Below, in pieces: positions 57,759 through 64,000 of a stretch of DNA of 64,000 nt. The DNA comes from Edaphobacter lichenicola (GTDB lineage Bacteria; Acidobacteriota; Terriglobia; Terriglobales; Acidobacteriaceae), in contig NZ_JACHDY010000005.1 of assembly GCF_014201315.1 (NCBI RefSeq), forward strand, positions 62,001 through 126,000, given 5' to 3'. Under the pieces are notes generated by a model. The model had not been told where the DNA came from. It ran no database searches and saw only the letters and a program-made list of their open reading frames with translations. Every line of letters starts with the position of its first letter. Within the stretch, counting starts at the first letter, position 1. A program made the position numbers and the translations under genes.

Positions 57759-59474
57759 ATGTCGCGGAGAGCAGTGATTATCGGAGCGGGGCCTGCAGGG
57801 CTAACCGCAGGGCTGGAGCTGCTGAGACGGTCGGATGTGAAACCGATCATCCTGGAGGCGAGCGAAGAGATCGGTGGAATCTCGCGCACGATCAAGTACA
57901 AGGGCAACCGGATGGATATCGGTGGCCATCGGTTCTTCTCCAAGAGCGACCGCGTGATGCAGTGGTGGGTGGACCTGATGCCGCCTGATGTGGGCGATGC
58001 GGGATCGGAGCCGGAGATCTCTTATCAGGGGAAGAAGCGAGTCGTCGCAGTGCCGGCGCGTCTGATGGAGGAGCCTGTGCTGCGCGGAGTGGGGCCGATT
58101 GATCCGCATGCCTCGGAGGAGACAGAAGACGAATCAGAGGGAGCAGCTTCGGTGGAGATGATGGTGACTGCGACGCCTGATCCTGATCCGGACCTGGTGA
58201 TGCTGATTCGTCCACGCAAGAGCAGGATCTACTATCTGCGAAAGTTTTTTGACTATCCGATTACGTTGACCGCGACTACGTTGAAGAATCTGGGAATCGT
58301 CAGGACGTTTCGCGTTGGCACGAGCTACATGAAGTCGCAGGTGAGCCAGATTACGCCGGAAAAGAGTCTTGAAGACTTTTTGATTAACCGGTTTGGGCGG
58401 CAGCTCTACCTGACGTTCTTCAAGAGCTATACCGAGAAGGTCTGGGGCACGCCTTGCAATGAGATCTCGGCGGAGTGGGGGGCGCAGCGGATCAAGGGGC
58501 TGAGCCTGACGACGGCGGTGAAGCACTTTTTGAAGAAGGCGTTTGGAGGCAAGGCAAAGACGAGCGACCTGGCGCAGAAGGGCACGGATACAAGCTTGAT
58601 TGAGCGGTTCATGTATCCGAAGTTCGGGCCGGGGCAGTTGTGGGAGCATGTTGCGGACCTCATTCGCGACGGCGGCGGCGAGATTCACATGGGTTGGAAG
58701 GTGGATCGGATAATTACGAAGCGTGGCGATCCGAATACCCATGCAGCGCGACAAATCGTCGCGATTGAAGCCGTAAATATTGCTGGCGGTCGGCGACGAT
58801 TCGAAGGGGACTATTTCTTTTCGACCATGCCGATGAGAGAGCTCATATCTGCGATGGATCCGGGAGAGGTAGAGATTCCCGAAAATGTTCGTGAGATAAG
58901 TGCAGGGCTGCAGTATCGCGACTTTATTACGGTAGGGCTGCTGGTGGACCGGCTGAAGGTGAAGGAGCCGGATGGTGGGCTGCTGAAAGATACTTGGATC
59001 TACGTGCAGGAGCCGGATGTGGTACTGGGACGGTTACAGATCTTCAACAACTGGAGCCCGTACCTGGTGGCGGACCCGACGAAGGTTTGGATTGGACTGG
59101 AGTACTTCTGCTACGACACCGACGATCTGTGGAAGATGCCGGATGAAGAGCTGAAGAAGTTCGCGATTGACGAGGTGGCGAAGATCGGGATTTTGAATGC
59201 AGAGGATGTTTCGGATGGGCATGTGGTGCGGGTGCCGAAGACCTATCCGGCGTACTTTGGCACGTATGACCGGTTCGACGAGTTGAGAGAGTTTACCGAT
59301 GGGTTCGACAATCTGTTTCTTGTGGGGCGAAACGGAATGCATAAGTACAACAACCAGGATCACAGTATGTTGACTGCGATGACGGCCGTGGATGGTATTG
59401 TTGCTGGGCATGTAGATAAAGCTGCGCTGTGGGGGATCAACACGGAGCAGGAGTACCACGAGGAGAAAAAGTGA
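57759..59474 (+). CDS. FAD-dependent oxidoreductase of the amine-oxidase/UGM-like superfamily
   Basis: A 571-residue flavoprotein. The Rossmann FAD motif is [20 protein letters not shown] at the start, followed by [24 protein letters not shown] family mark is [31 protein letters not shown] (about 245-275), seen in bacterial proteins annotated as protoporphyrinogen-oxidase-like or UDP-galactopyranose-mutase-like in glycan clusters. Between about residues 75 and 175 there is an acidic insertion ([10 protein letters not shown]) that most relatives would not have. GGAG lies 12 bases before the ATG. Its function is probably in sugar or lipid precursor modification next to the UbiA gene, not heme synthesis, but this is inferred from context. 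The stop overlaps the next gene's GTG. Confidence 0.85.
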   Translation: MSRRAVIIGAGPAGLTAGLELLRRSDVKPIILEASEEIGGISRTIKYKGNRMDIGGHRFFSKSDRVMQWWVDLMPPDVGDAGSEPEISYQGKKRVVAVPARLMEEPVLRGVGPIDPHASEETEDESEGAASVEMMVTATPDPDPDLVMLIRPRKSRIYYLRKFFDYPITLTATTLKNLGIVRTFRVGTSYMKSQVSQITPEKSLEDFLINRFGRQLYLTFFKSYTEKVWGTPCNEISAEWGAQRIKGLSLTTAVKHFLKKAFGGKAKTSDLAQKGTDTSLIERFMYPKFGPGQLWEHVADLIRDGGGEIHMGWKVDRIITKRGDPNTHAARQIVAIEAVNIAGGRRRFEGDYFFSTMPMRELISAMDPGEVEIPENVREISAGLQYRDFITVGLLVDRLKVKEPDGGLLKDTWIYVQEPDVVLGRLQIFNNWSPYLVADPTKVWIGLEYFCYDTDDLWKMPDEELKKFAIDEVAKIGILNAEDVSDGHVVRVPKTYPAYFGTYDRFDELREFTDGFDNLFLVGRNGMHKYNNQDHSMLTAMTAVDGIVAGHVDKAALWGINTEQEYHEEKK

Positions 59475-59860
59475 ATAGGATTCTGGTCGGTGGGACGTTG
59501 CTGCTGGTGATCTTCGTGGGGGTGTTCCGGCAGCGGATCTTTCTGCGCGATCCGCTGGGCAAGATGGAGCGGAATGGCGTAGCAGTGGATGGGGCACGGC
59601 TGTATATCAACTTTTTGAACGATGTGCTGGTAGAAGAGCCGGGGACGGAGCGGCGATACCTGGTGCAGAGGTGGAGTGGGGTTCCGGGGGTGCCGCAGAT
59701 TCTGGGTTGCGTCCAGGGGCTGGCGTGCTGGACCGATGCGGATCATGCGACCGTCTTTCTGCTGGATGGACGTGGGGCGGGGGCCCGTGCGGTGATGAGC
59801 GCAAAGGAGATTACGTTTGTGGATGAGACGGATGCTCGGATTCGGGTGCAGTTGAGGTAG
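59471..59860 (+). CDS. Small single-helix protein of unknown function
   Basis: A 129-residue protein with one N-terminal helix ([16 protein letters not shown], about 4-19), probably an anchor, followed by a soluble alpha/beta part of about 105 residues. It starts with GTG at 59471, sharing bases with the upstream TGA (GTGA); GAGGAG is ten bases before. The soluble part contains [30 protein letters not shown] and two Cys residues in [10 protein letters not shown]. It is translationally coupled to the FAD oxidoreductase, so the two may act together. I do not recognise the family. Confidence 0.75.
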   Translation: MNRILVGGTLLLVIFVGVFRQRIFLRDPLGKMERNGVAVDGARLYINFLNDVLVEEPGTERRYLVQRWSGVPGVPQILGCVQGLACWTDADHATVFLLDGRGAGARAVMSAKEITFVDETDARIRVQLR

Positions 59861-59973
59861 GTCAGCCACTACACAAAATAAATTCGCGTAACCTTTGCCG
59901 CGAGAAAAGCTCTAACGATGCGGAAGTTCATGGGTTGAAAAGCTGTGCGCGAGAGTGCACGATGGGAGCTCAA

Positions 59974-60933
59974 ATGCCTGAGAAATCTACAGACAGACGT
60001 GAGCCGATCGAGGAGCTGCCGCCGGCCGCTGAGACTACAGATGAGAGGGTCGAGGCTGCGCCGGAGATCTCTGCGGCTCCGATAGTGGAGGCGAGTGATC
60101 AAGCGGCGGATGAGTCTGTTGCTGCGGCTGTCTCTGCACCTTCGACGGATCCGGCTTCGCCAGTTGTAGCGGATGCTGTCGTCACGCCGGTAGAAGCAAG
60201 CGAGCCTGCGGTGGCGACGATACGGCTTGAGAAGAAGCATCCTCTGGCGATTCGGTGGATGCACTGGGTGAACTTCCCGGTGCTGTTCACGATGATCTGG
60301 AGCGGGCTGCTGATCTATTGGAATGATTCTGATAACGCCTATCAGCATCCCCATGCGGTGTATCGGGTGGGCGTTAGATCGCTGACGGTGGTGCGGCTGT
60401 TTCCTCCGTGGTTCTGGAAGCTGATCAATGCGCCCTATCGGGTGACTGAGGGGCTGGGGTATCACTTCTTTTTTATGTGGATCTTCGCGATCAATGGGAT
60501 CTTGTATGTGTTGTATCTGTTGATCTCGGGGGAGTGGCGGGTGCTGGTGCCGGAGCGCAGATCTTTTCTGGATGCGATCCAGGTGACGCTGGTGGATCTG
60601 CATCTTCGCAAGGGATTGCCGCCGCAGAAGAAGTACAACGGCGCGCAGAAGATTGCTTATACGTCGGTTGTTCTGATGGGGCTGGGGTCGCTGGTGACGG
60701 GGCTTTCGATCTATAAGCCGACGCAGGTGCACTGGATTACGTCGCTGCTGGGCGGCTATGAGATGGCGCGGTGGGAGCACTTCTGGCTGACGATGGGCTT
60801 CTGCGCGTTCTTTGTGGTGCATGTGGGTCAGGTGATTCTTGCGGGGTGGAATAACTTTCGCTCGATGGTGAGTGGGTATGAGATTGTTCCGGTGGCGAAG
60901 GCTTCGCTAGAAGAGGAGAGGAGGGCGGGATGA
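59974..60933 (+). CDS. Cytochrome b561-type membrane subunit for a molybdoenzyme
   Basis: A 319-residue protein with an unusual 85-residue N-terminus rich in Glu, Ala and Pro. A four- or five-helix cytochrome b domain with heme-ligand His residues follows: HPLAIRWMHWVNFP, EGLGYHFFFMW, and a final WEHFWLTMGFCAFFVVHVGQVIL. It matches thiosulfate-reductase/Ni-Fe-hydrogenase type b subunits. The ATG at 59974 has GGGAG five bases upstream; earlier starts exist. The stop overlaps the next gene, so it is the electron-carrying partner of the molybdopterin protein that follows, in the manner of MsrQ with MsrP. Confidence 0.87.
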   Translation: MPEKSTDRREPIEELPPAAETTDERVEAAPEISAAPIVEASDQAADESVAAAVSAPSTDPASPVVADAVVTPVEASEPAVATIRLEKKHPLAIRWMHWVNFPVLFTMIWSGLLIYWNDSDNAYQHPHAVYRVGVRSLTVVRLFPPWFWKLINAPYRVTEGLGYHFFFMWIFAINGILYVLYLLISGEWRVLVPERRSFLDAIQVTLVDLHLRKGLPPQKKYNGAQKIAYTSVVLMGLGSLVTGLSIYKPTQVHWITSLLGGYEMARWEHFWLTMGFCAFFVVHVGQVILAGWNNFRSMVSGYEIVPVAKASLEEERRAG

Positions 60934-62183
60934 GCGACGGACGGGAGGAGCGCGAGGAGCAGGAGGAGAGGCGCAAGTGGGAGAAGGAGAAGAAGGATCG
61001 CGGCGACGATCTGGACCGCAGCTGGGAACGTGATTGGGAGCGCGATGGGGAGCGGGAGCGGAGAGATTCGCGCGCCGCAGAGGTAGAGGCGCTGGATGCG
61101 GAGGTGAGGGCGCAGTCGGGGCAGAGGACTCGCAGGAGTTTTCTGGTTGCGGCTGCGACGGCTGCGGGAGGGTATGGATTTTACCGGTGGATCGATCGTA
61201 GCCCAATGAATATGCGGCTGCAGGAGCCGCTGCGCCACATGCTCCGGCTCAATGCGAGGGTGTCGCGTGCGGTCTTCGACGAGCGCGGGATGGCACCGAC
61301 TTATCCGGTGGCGCGATCGATGGAGCTTCGGACCAACGGGAACTATGGGTTGAAGATGGACTTGGTACCGGAGAGTTATCGGCTGCAGATGGTGGGGGTG
61401 GAGGGCGCGAAGAGGCTTCCTCAGTACGTGGAGGACGTGACGGCGTGGGAGTATCAGTACGAGATGAAGAAGGAAGCTGGGCCGGTGGAGCACGATACGA
61501 AGGTTCGCCCGAAGAGTGCGACGGCGGGGTCTGTAGATGCGACGGTGAAGCCCGATCCGAACGGAGACGGAGGTGCCGGATTGGGGCCGATGATGACGGG
61601 TGGCCAGGCCAGCACGATGGTGGGCAGCGGTGCGAAGGGGAAGCCGCAGAGGATTTCGTCGGAGCTTGAAGCGGCGATGAAAAAGATGAATAGAAGACCG
61701 CGTGGACAGGAAGAGGCGGGCATGTCCCGCAGCACGCTGATGCCGGGTACGCCGGGGCTGCTGTTGCAGCTGGACAACATCACGAGCCTGCCGCACCATG
61801 AGCTGGTGACGGAGTTCAAGTGCATCGAAGGATGGAGCCAGGTAGTGCACTGGGGTGGGTACCGGCTGGCGGATTTGATTGCGAAGTATCCGCCGGAGAG
61901 GAAGCCGGATGGATCGCTGCCGAAGTACGTCTACATGGAGACGCCGGATGGGGACTACTACTGTGGGTTCAGCCTGCAGGTGTGTATGCATCCGCAGAGT
62001 CTGCTGGTGACTGAGATGGCTGGTCGGCCGCTGGCACAGTGGCACGGTGCACCGATACGGTTACATATGCCGATCAAGTACGGTTACAAACAGATCAAAC
62101 GGATTGGACTGATCGCGTACACCGACAGGCGGCCTGACGACTACTGGACGAAGCTGGGGTACGACTGGTACGCGGGGCTTTAG
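60930..62183 (+). CDS. Molybdopterin-dependent oxidoreductase (sulfite-oxidase/MsrP fold)
   Basis: A 417-residue protein with a twin-arginine signal at residues 67-80 (TRRSFLVAAATAAGG), preceded by about 65 very charged residues, which is atypical. The molybdenum-ligand Cys is C298 in FKCIEGWSQVVHWGG, and YMETPDGDYYCGF with HPQSLLVTEM follows. A low-complexity insertion of about 90 residues (roughly 185-275) splits the domain. It belongs to the sulfite-oxidase-like superfamily and probably reduces or oxidises a periplasmic substrate with electrons from the cytochrome b encoded just upstream (ATGA overlap). The exact substrate is unknown; methionine-sulfoxide reductase activity as in MsrP is one option. 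Confidence 0.87.
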   Translation: MSDGREEREEQEERRKWEKEKKDRGDDLDRSWERDWERDGERERRDSRAAEVEALDAEVRAQSGQRTRRSFLVAAATAAGGYGFYRWIDRSPMNMRLQEPLRHMLRLNARVSRAVFDERGMAPTYPVARSMELRTNGNYGLKMDLVPESYRLQMVGVEGAKRLPQYVEDVTAWEYQYEMKKEAGPVEHDTKVRPKSATAGSVDATVKPDPNGDGGAGLGPMMTGGQASTMVGSGAKGKPQRISSELEAAMKKMNRRPRGQEEAGMSRSTLMPGTPGLLLQLDNITSLPHHELVTEFKCIEGWSQVVHWGGYRLADLIAKYPPERKPDGSLPKYVYMETPDGDYYCGFSLQVCMHPQSLLVTEMAGRPLAQWHGAPIRLHMPIKYGYKQIKRIGLIAYTDRRPDDYWTKLGYDWYAGL

Positions 62184-62193
62184 AGGGACCTAT

Positions 62194-62403
62194 GTCCTGC
62201 CGGACGGGCCCACTGCGCGGAGGGCGGTCACTTCGTGACGCGTGTCCCGGTCTGGGCAGGGTGAGCTTCTATGGTCCTCCCGCTGGTCGGAATCAATTTT
62301 TCCCTCCGACCAACGGGAGGACCAATGGTGTTTGGTCAAACGAAACAGGGTATACAAGTCACGAAGTGACCGCCCCACGCGTAGTGGGCCCGTCCGGCAG
62401 GAC
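62194..62403. repeat. Palindromic intergenic element, copy D
   Basis: Left arm 62194-62239 and right arm 62358-62403 match as 46-bp inverse repeats with three differences. The right arm folds as CCCAC-GCGTA-GTGGG and the GTCAC hairpin; the left arm's middle hairpin is disrupted. The central stem pairs CCTCCCGCTGGTCGG (62276-62290) with CCGACCAACGGGAGG (62306-62320), mismatched (C-A) only at the middle. It fills 210 of the 224 bp between two convergent genes. Confidence 0.93.
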
Positions 62404-62407
62404 ACTG

Positions 62408-62758
62408 TCAGCTGGCGATAGTGCCTTGATGGAAGAGGAGCTGCCAGCGGTTATCGCGAAAGACCCAGAGGGAGGAGCGGTGGGAGACGGCGACTGAGGT
62501 GGTGGCGCGATAGGTGGCGTGGACGACATCCTCTGCAAGTTGTGCGATGTAGAAGTGGTGGATGGTCGCGGCGCGAGCTGTGCTGGACAGGAGCACGTCG
62601 ATGGTCTGCTGGCGATTGAAGACACGGCCAGAGGTGCAGAACTCCCTGTACTCCTCGGCGAAGAGCGGGACGAGGGCGGTGCGGTCAGCCTCTCGGTCGG
62701 GATGGAGGAGACGCTCTTCGAGTGCGTAGAGATGGTCTTGAAGTTCGGACTTATTCAT
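62408..62758 (-). CDS. DUF4440 / NTF2-like small protein
   Basis: A 116-residue protein resembling the SnoaL/NTF2-like fold, with YALEERLLHPDREADRTALVPLFAEEYREF and a final WQLLFHQGTIAS, typical of DUF4440. These proteins are often enzymes or ligand-binding scaffolds of unknown substrate. The ATG at 62758 has GGAG ten bases upstream; the longer frame extends into prmC and is not real. It is 61 bp downstream of prmC on the same strand. Confidence 0.8.
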   Translation of the reverse strand: MNKSELQDHLYALEERLLHPDREADRTALVPLFAEEYREFCTSGRVFNRQQTIDVLLSSTARAATIHHFYIAQLAEDVVHATYRATTSVAVSHRSSLWVFRDNRWQLLFHQGTIAS

Positions 62759-62819
62759 GAAACAAGGACTCCAACTGTTGATACGAACGACAGAGTCGTG
62801 GGTTTCATTGTGACAGATT

Positions 62820-63692
62820 TTATCGGTTCGGGTCGAATGGGTTCGGCTTGCGCGCGAGGGCGACACGCGGAATCTGCTGGAGATCGTTGAGGAAGGTGAC
62901 GTCGTTCCATCCGGCGAGCAGACGGGTGAGCGACTGTTGCTGGCCGTGGCCAATCTCGAGCGCGAGTATGCCGTTTGGTTTGAGCGCGCCGAGGGCCTCC
63001 GGAATGAGCCGGCGGTAGAGGTCGAGGCCGGTTTCGCCTGCGAAGAGTGCGGCGGCGGGCTCATGCTCGCGAACCTGGGGGTGCAGTGTGAGGCTGTCGG
63101 ATGTGGGGATGTAGGGTGGGTTGCTGACGATGGCGTCGAAGGTTTTGCCGTGAGATTCGACGGCGGCGAGTAGATCGGAGGGAAGGAACTGGATGCGGTT
63201 GGCTACGTTGTGCTCGCGGGCGTTTTGCTCTGCGATGGCGAGAGCATCGAGGGAGAGGTCGACGGCGGTGATCGTGGCCAGTGGAAGGTGGACGGCGAGT
63301 GCGATGGCGATGGCTCCCGACCCGGTGCCGATATCGACGAGCTTTACACCCCGGTCTGTGGGGAGCAGCTTGAGGACGGCCTCGACGAGATGCTCGGTCT
63401 CGGGGCGGGGGATGAGGACCGCGGGGGTGACGTGGAGGCGCAGACCGTAGAACTCCTGCTCGCCGGTGATGTACTGGATGGGTTCGAACTGGATACGGCG
63501 TCTGATGGCGATCTGATAGAGCGCGTCTTGGGCGGGGGAGAGGTCGCGGTCGGGATATGCGATGAGGGTGACGCGGGAGATCTGTAGCGTGTGGAGGAGA
63601 AGAAGTTCGGCGTCGCGGTGGGCGTGTTCGCTGAGGTGTGGGTTGGCGGCCAGCTCGGCTGCGGCGTTGGTGATGGCCTGGCGGAAGGTCAT
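62820..63692 (-). CDS. prmC: Release factor glutamine methyltransferase PrmC
   Basis: A 290-residue enzyme that methylates the GGQ glutamine of peptide-chain release factors. The N-terminal helical domain is followed by RPETEHLVEAVL and the SAM site LVDIGTGSGAIAIALA, then the catalytic NPPYIP. The length and order match HemK/PrmC. It is not next to prfA here, unlike in many bacteria. The ATG at 63692 is seven bases from the stop of the upstream partial gene, so the two form an operon. Confidence 0.95.
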   Translation of the reverse strand: MTFRQAITNAAAELAANPHLSEHAHRDAELLLLHTLQISRVTLIAYPDRDLSPAQDALYQIAIRRRIQFEPIQYITGEQEFYGLRLHVTPAVLIPRPETEHLVEAVLKLLPTDRGVKLVDIGTGSGAIAIALAVHLPLATITAVDLSLDALAIAEQNAREHNVANRIQFLPSDLLAAVESHGKTFDAIVSNPPYIPTSDSLTLHPQVREHEPAAALFAGETGLDLYRRLIPEALGALKPNGILALEIGHGQQQSLTRLLAGWNDVTFLNDLQQIPRVALARKPNPFDPNR

Positions 63693-63699
63693 GCTGCGG

Positions 63700-64000
63700 C
63701 TACCTTGACTGGGGCTGAGTGGAGTCTGAGGTTGTGGGGAGGATAGTGGAGCTGGCGGCGAAGCGATGGTAGTTGCTGTACTTCGCGGTGAAGCGGAAGG
63801 CATTGGTCTTTGGAGTCTCGGTGGTGAAGGCGACGACCGTGATGGGTAGCCAGAAGGATCTTCCATTGAGGGTGACGGGTGCGAAGTCAACAGAGGCTGT
63901 GCCTAGAACTGCCTGATCTTTACCGATGGGATGCGGAACCGTGCGCTCAATGTGTGTGACCTGCGCGGTGGATGAGTCGATGACGAACTTGCCGGTGGTT
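63700..64000 (-). CDS. C-terminal end of a protein of unknown function (5' end off window)
   Basis: An open frame of 99 codons runs from the right edge to a TAG at 63700-63702. It reads TTGKFVIDSSTAQVTHIERTV, a beta-rich stretch FAPVTLNGRSFWLP, then TAKYSNYHRFAASSTIL and a Ser/Thr/Gln tail. The end with KYSNYHRF resembles C-termini of secreted proteins of unknown function in acidobacteria; I recall this but cannot verify it. It precedes prmC by seven bases. Confidence 0.65.
   Translation of the reverse strand, partial: TTGKFVIDSSTAQVTHIERTVPHPIGKDQAVLGTASVDFAPVTLNGRSFWLPITVVAFTTETPKTNAFRFTAKYSNYHRFAASSTILPTTSDSTQPQSR

Overview
The window looks like chromosomal DNA from a soil acidobacterium, probably an Acidobacteriaceae/Terriglobia member near Granulicella, Edaphobacter or Terriglobus. 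This placement is by content, not by database search. The pointers are high GC, two very large MacB/FtsX-type permeases without an ATPase beside a PadR regulator (the acidobacterial duplicated orphan permease, ADOP, arrangement), a large secreted beta-propeller/ASH-domain protein with a double hydrophobic C-terminal segment, and an alternative complex III plus caa3 oxidase operon. I see no rRNA, tRNA, CRISPR array, prophage, transposase or plasmid gene. It reads as mostly core and lineage-specific chromosome.

Region by region. 0-5 kb: the end of a secreted protein, a divergent aldo/keto reductase and TetR pair, a glyoxalase-fold protein with a WYL regulator, a stand-alone receiver protein and a small unknown gene. 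5-14.5 kb: a family-39 glycosyltransferase, a Rieske oxygenase, a frameshifted beta-sandwich repeat protein, a GH57/DUF3536 hydrolase and an AlkA-type glycosylase. 14.7-28.7 kb: one long respiratory operon, actABCDEF, an unknown single-helix protein, a SCO copper chaperone, then cytochrome oxidase subunits II (with fused cytochrome c), I, III and IV. It has a plausible promoter at 14710-14737 and a hairpin-plus-T-tract terminator at 28660-28684. Quinol is oxidised by ACIII and electrons pass through c-type hemes to an A2-type heme-copper oxidase. 28.7-38.8 kb: class II photolyase, the large ASH protein, a BaiN/YhiN flavoprotein, an RlmI-like methyltransferase and a small secreted protein, with a structured non-coding stretch. 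39-50.3 kb: a CadC-like TPR regulator, ADOP / PadR-ADOP, a secreted S10 peptidase and a GT2 glycosyltransferase. 50.7-64 kb: clpB with a strong terminator, a polyprenyl-sugar/glycan group (GT87, GT39-like, UbiA, FAD oxidoreductase, small membrane protein), a cytochrome b/molybdopterin oxidoreductase pair, a DUF4440 protein, prmC and the end of one more gene.

The most unusual feature is a family of four intergenic palindromic elements (3035-3187, 4972-5149, 13515-13727, 62194-62403). Each nearly fills the gap it sits in. They are built from nested hairpins: outer arms of up to 46 bp (perfect in one copy), small arm hairpins whose stems change between copies while most stay paired, and a central 13-bp stem that has a mismatch or wobble at the same central position in all four copies. 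This resembles REP/BIME logic but no transposase is nearby. A second notable signal is a pair of 16-bp near-identical sites in inverted orientation, about three helical turns apart, upstream of the PadR-ADOP operon.

Start codons were chosen from ribosome-binding sites and overlaps and often differ from the longest open frame. Large antisense open frames, common at this GC content, were left out.
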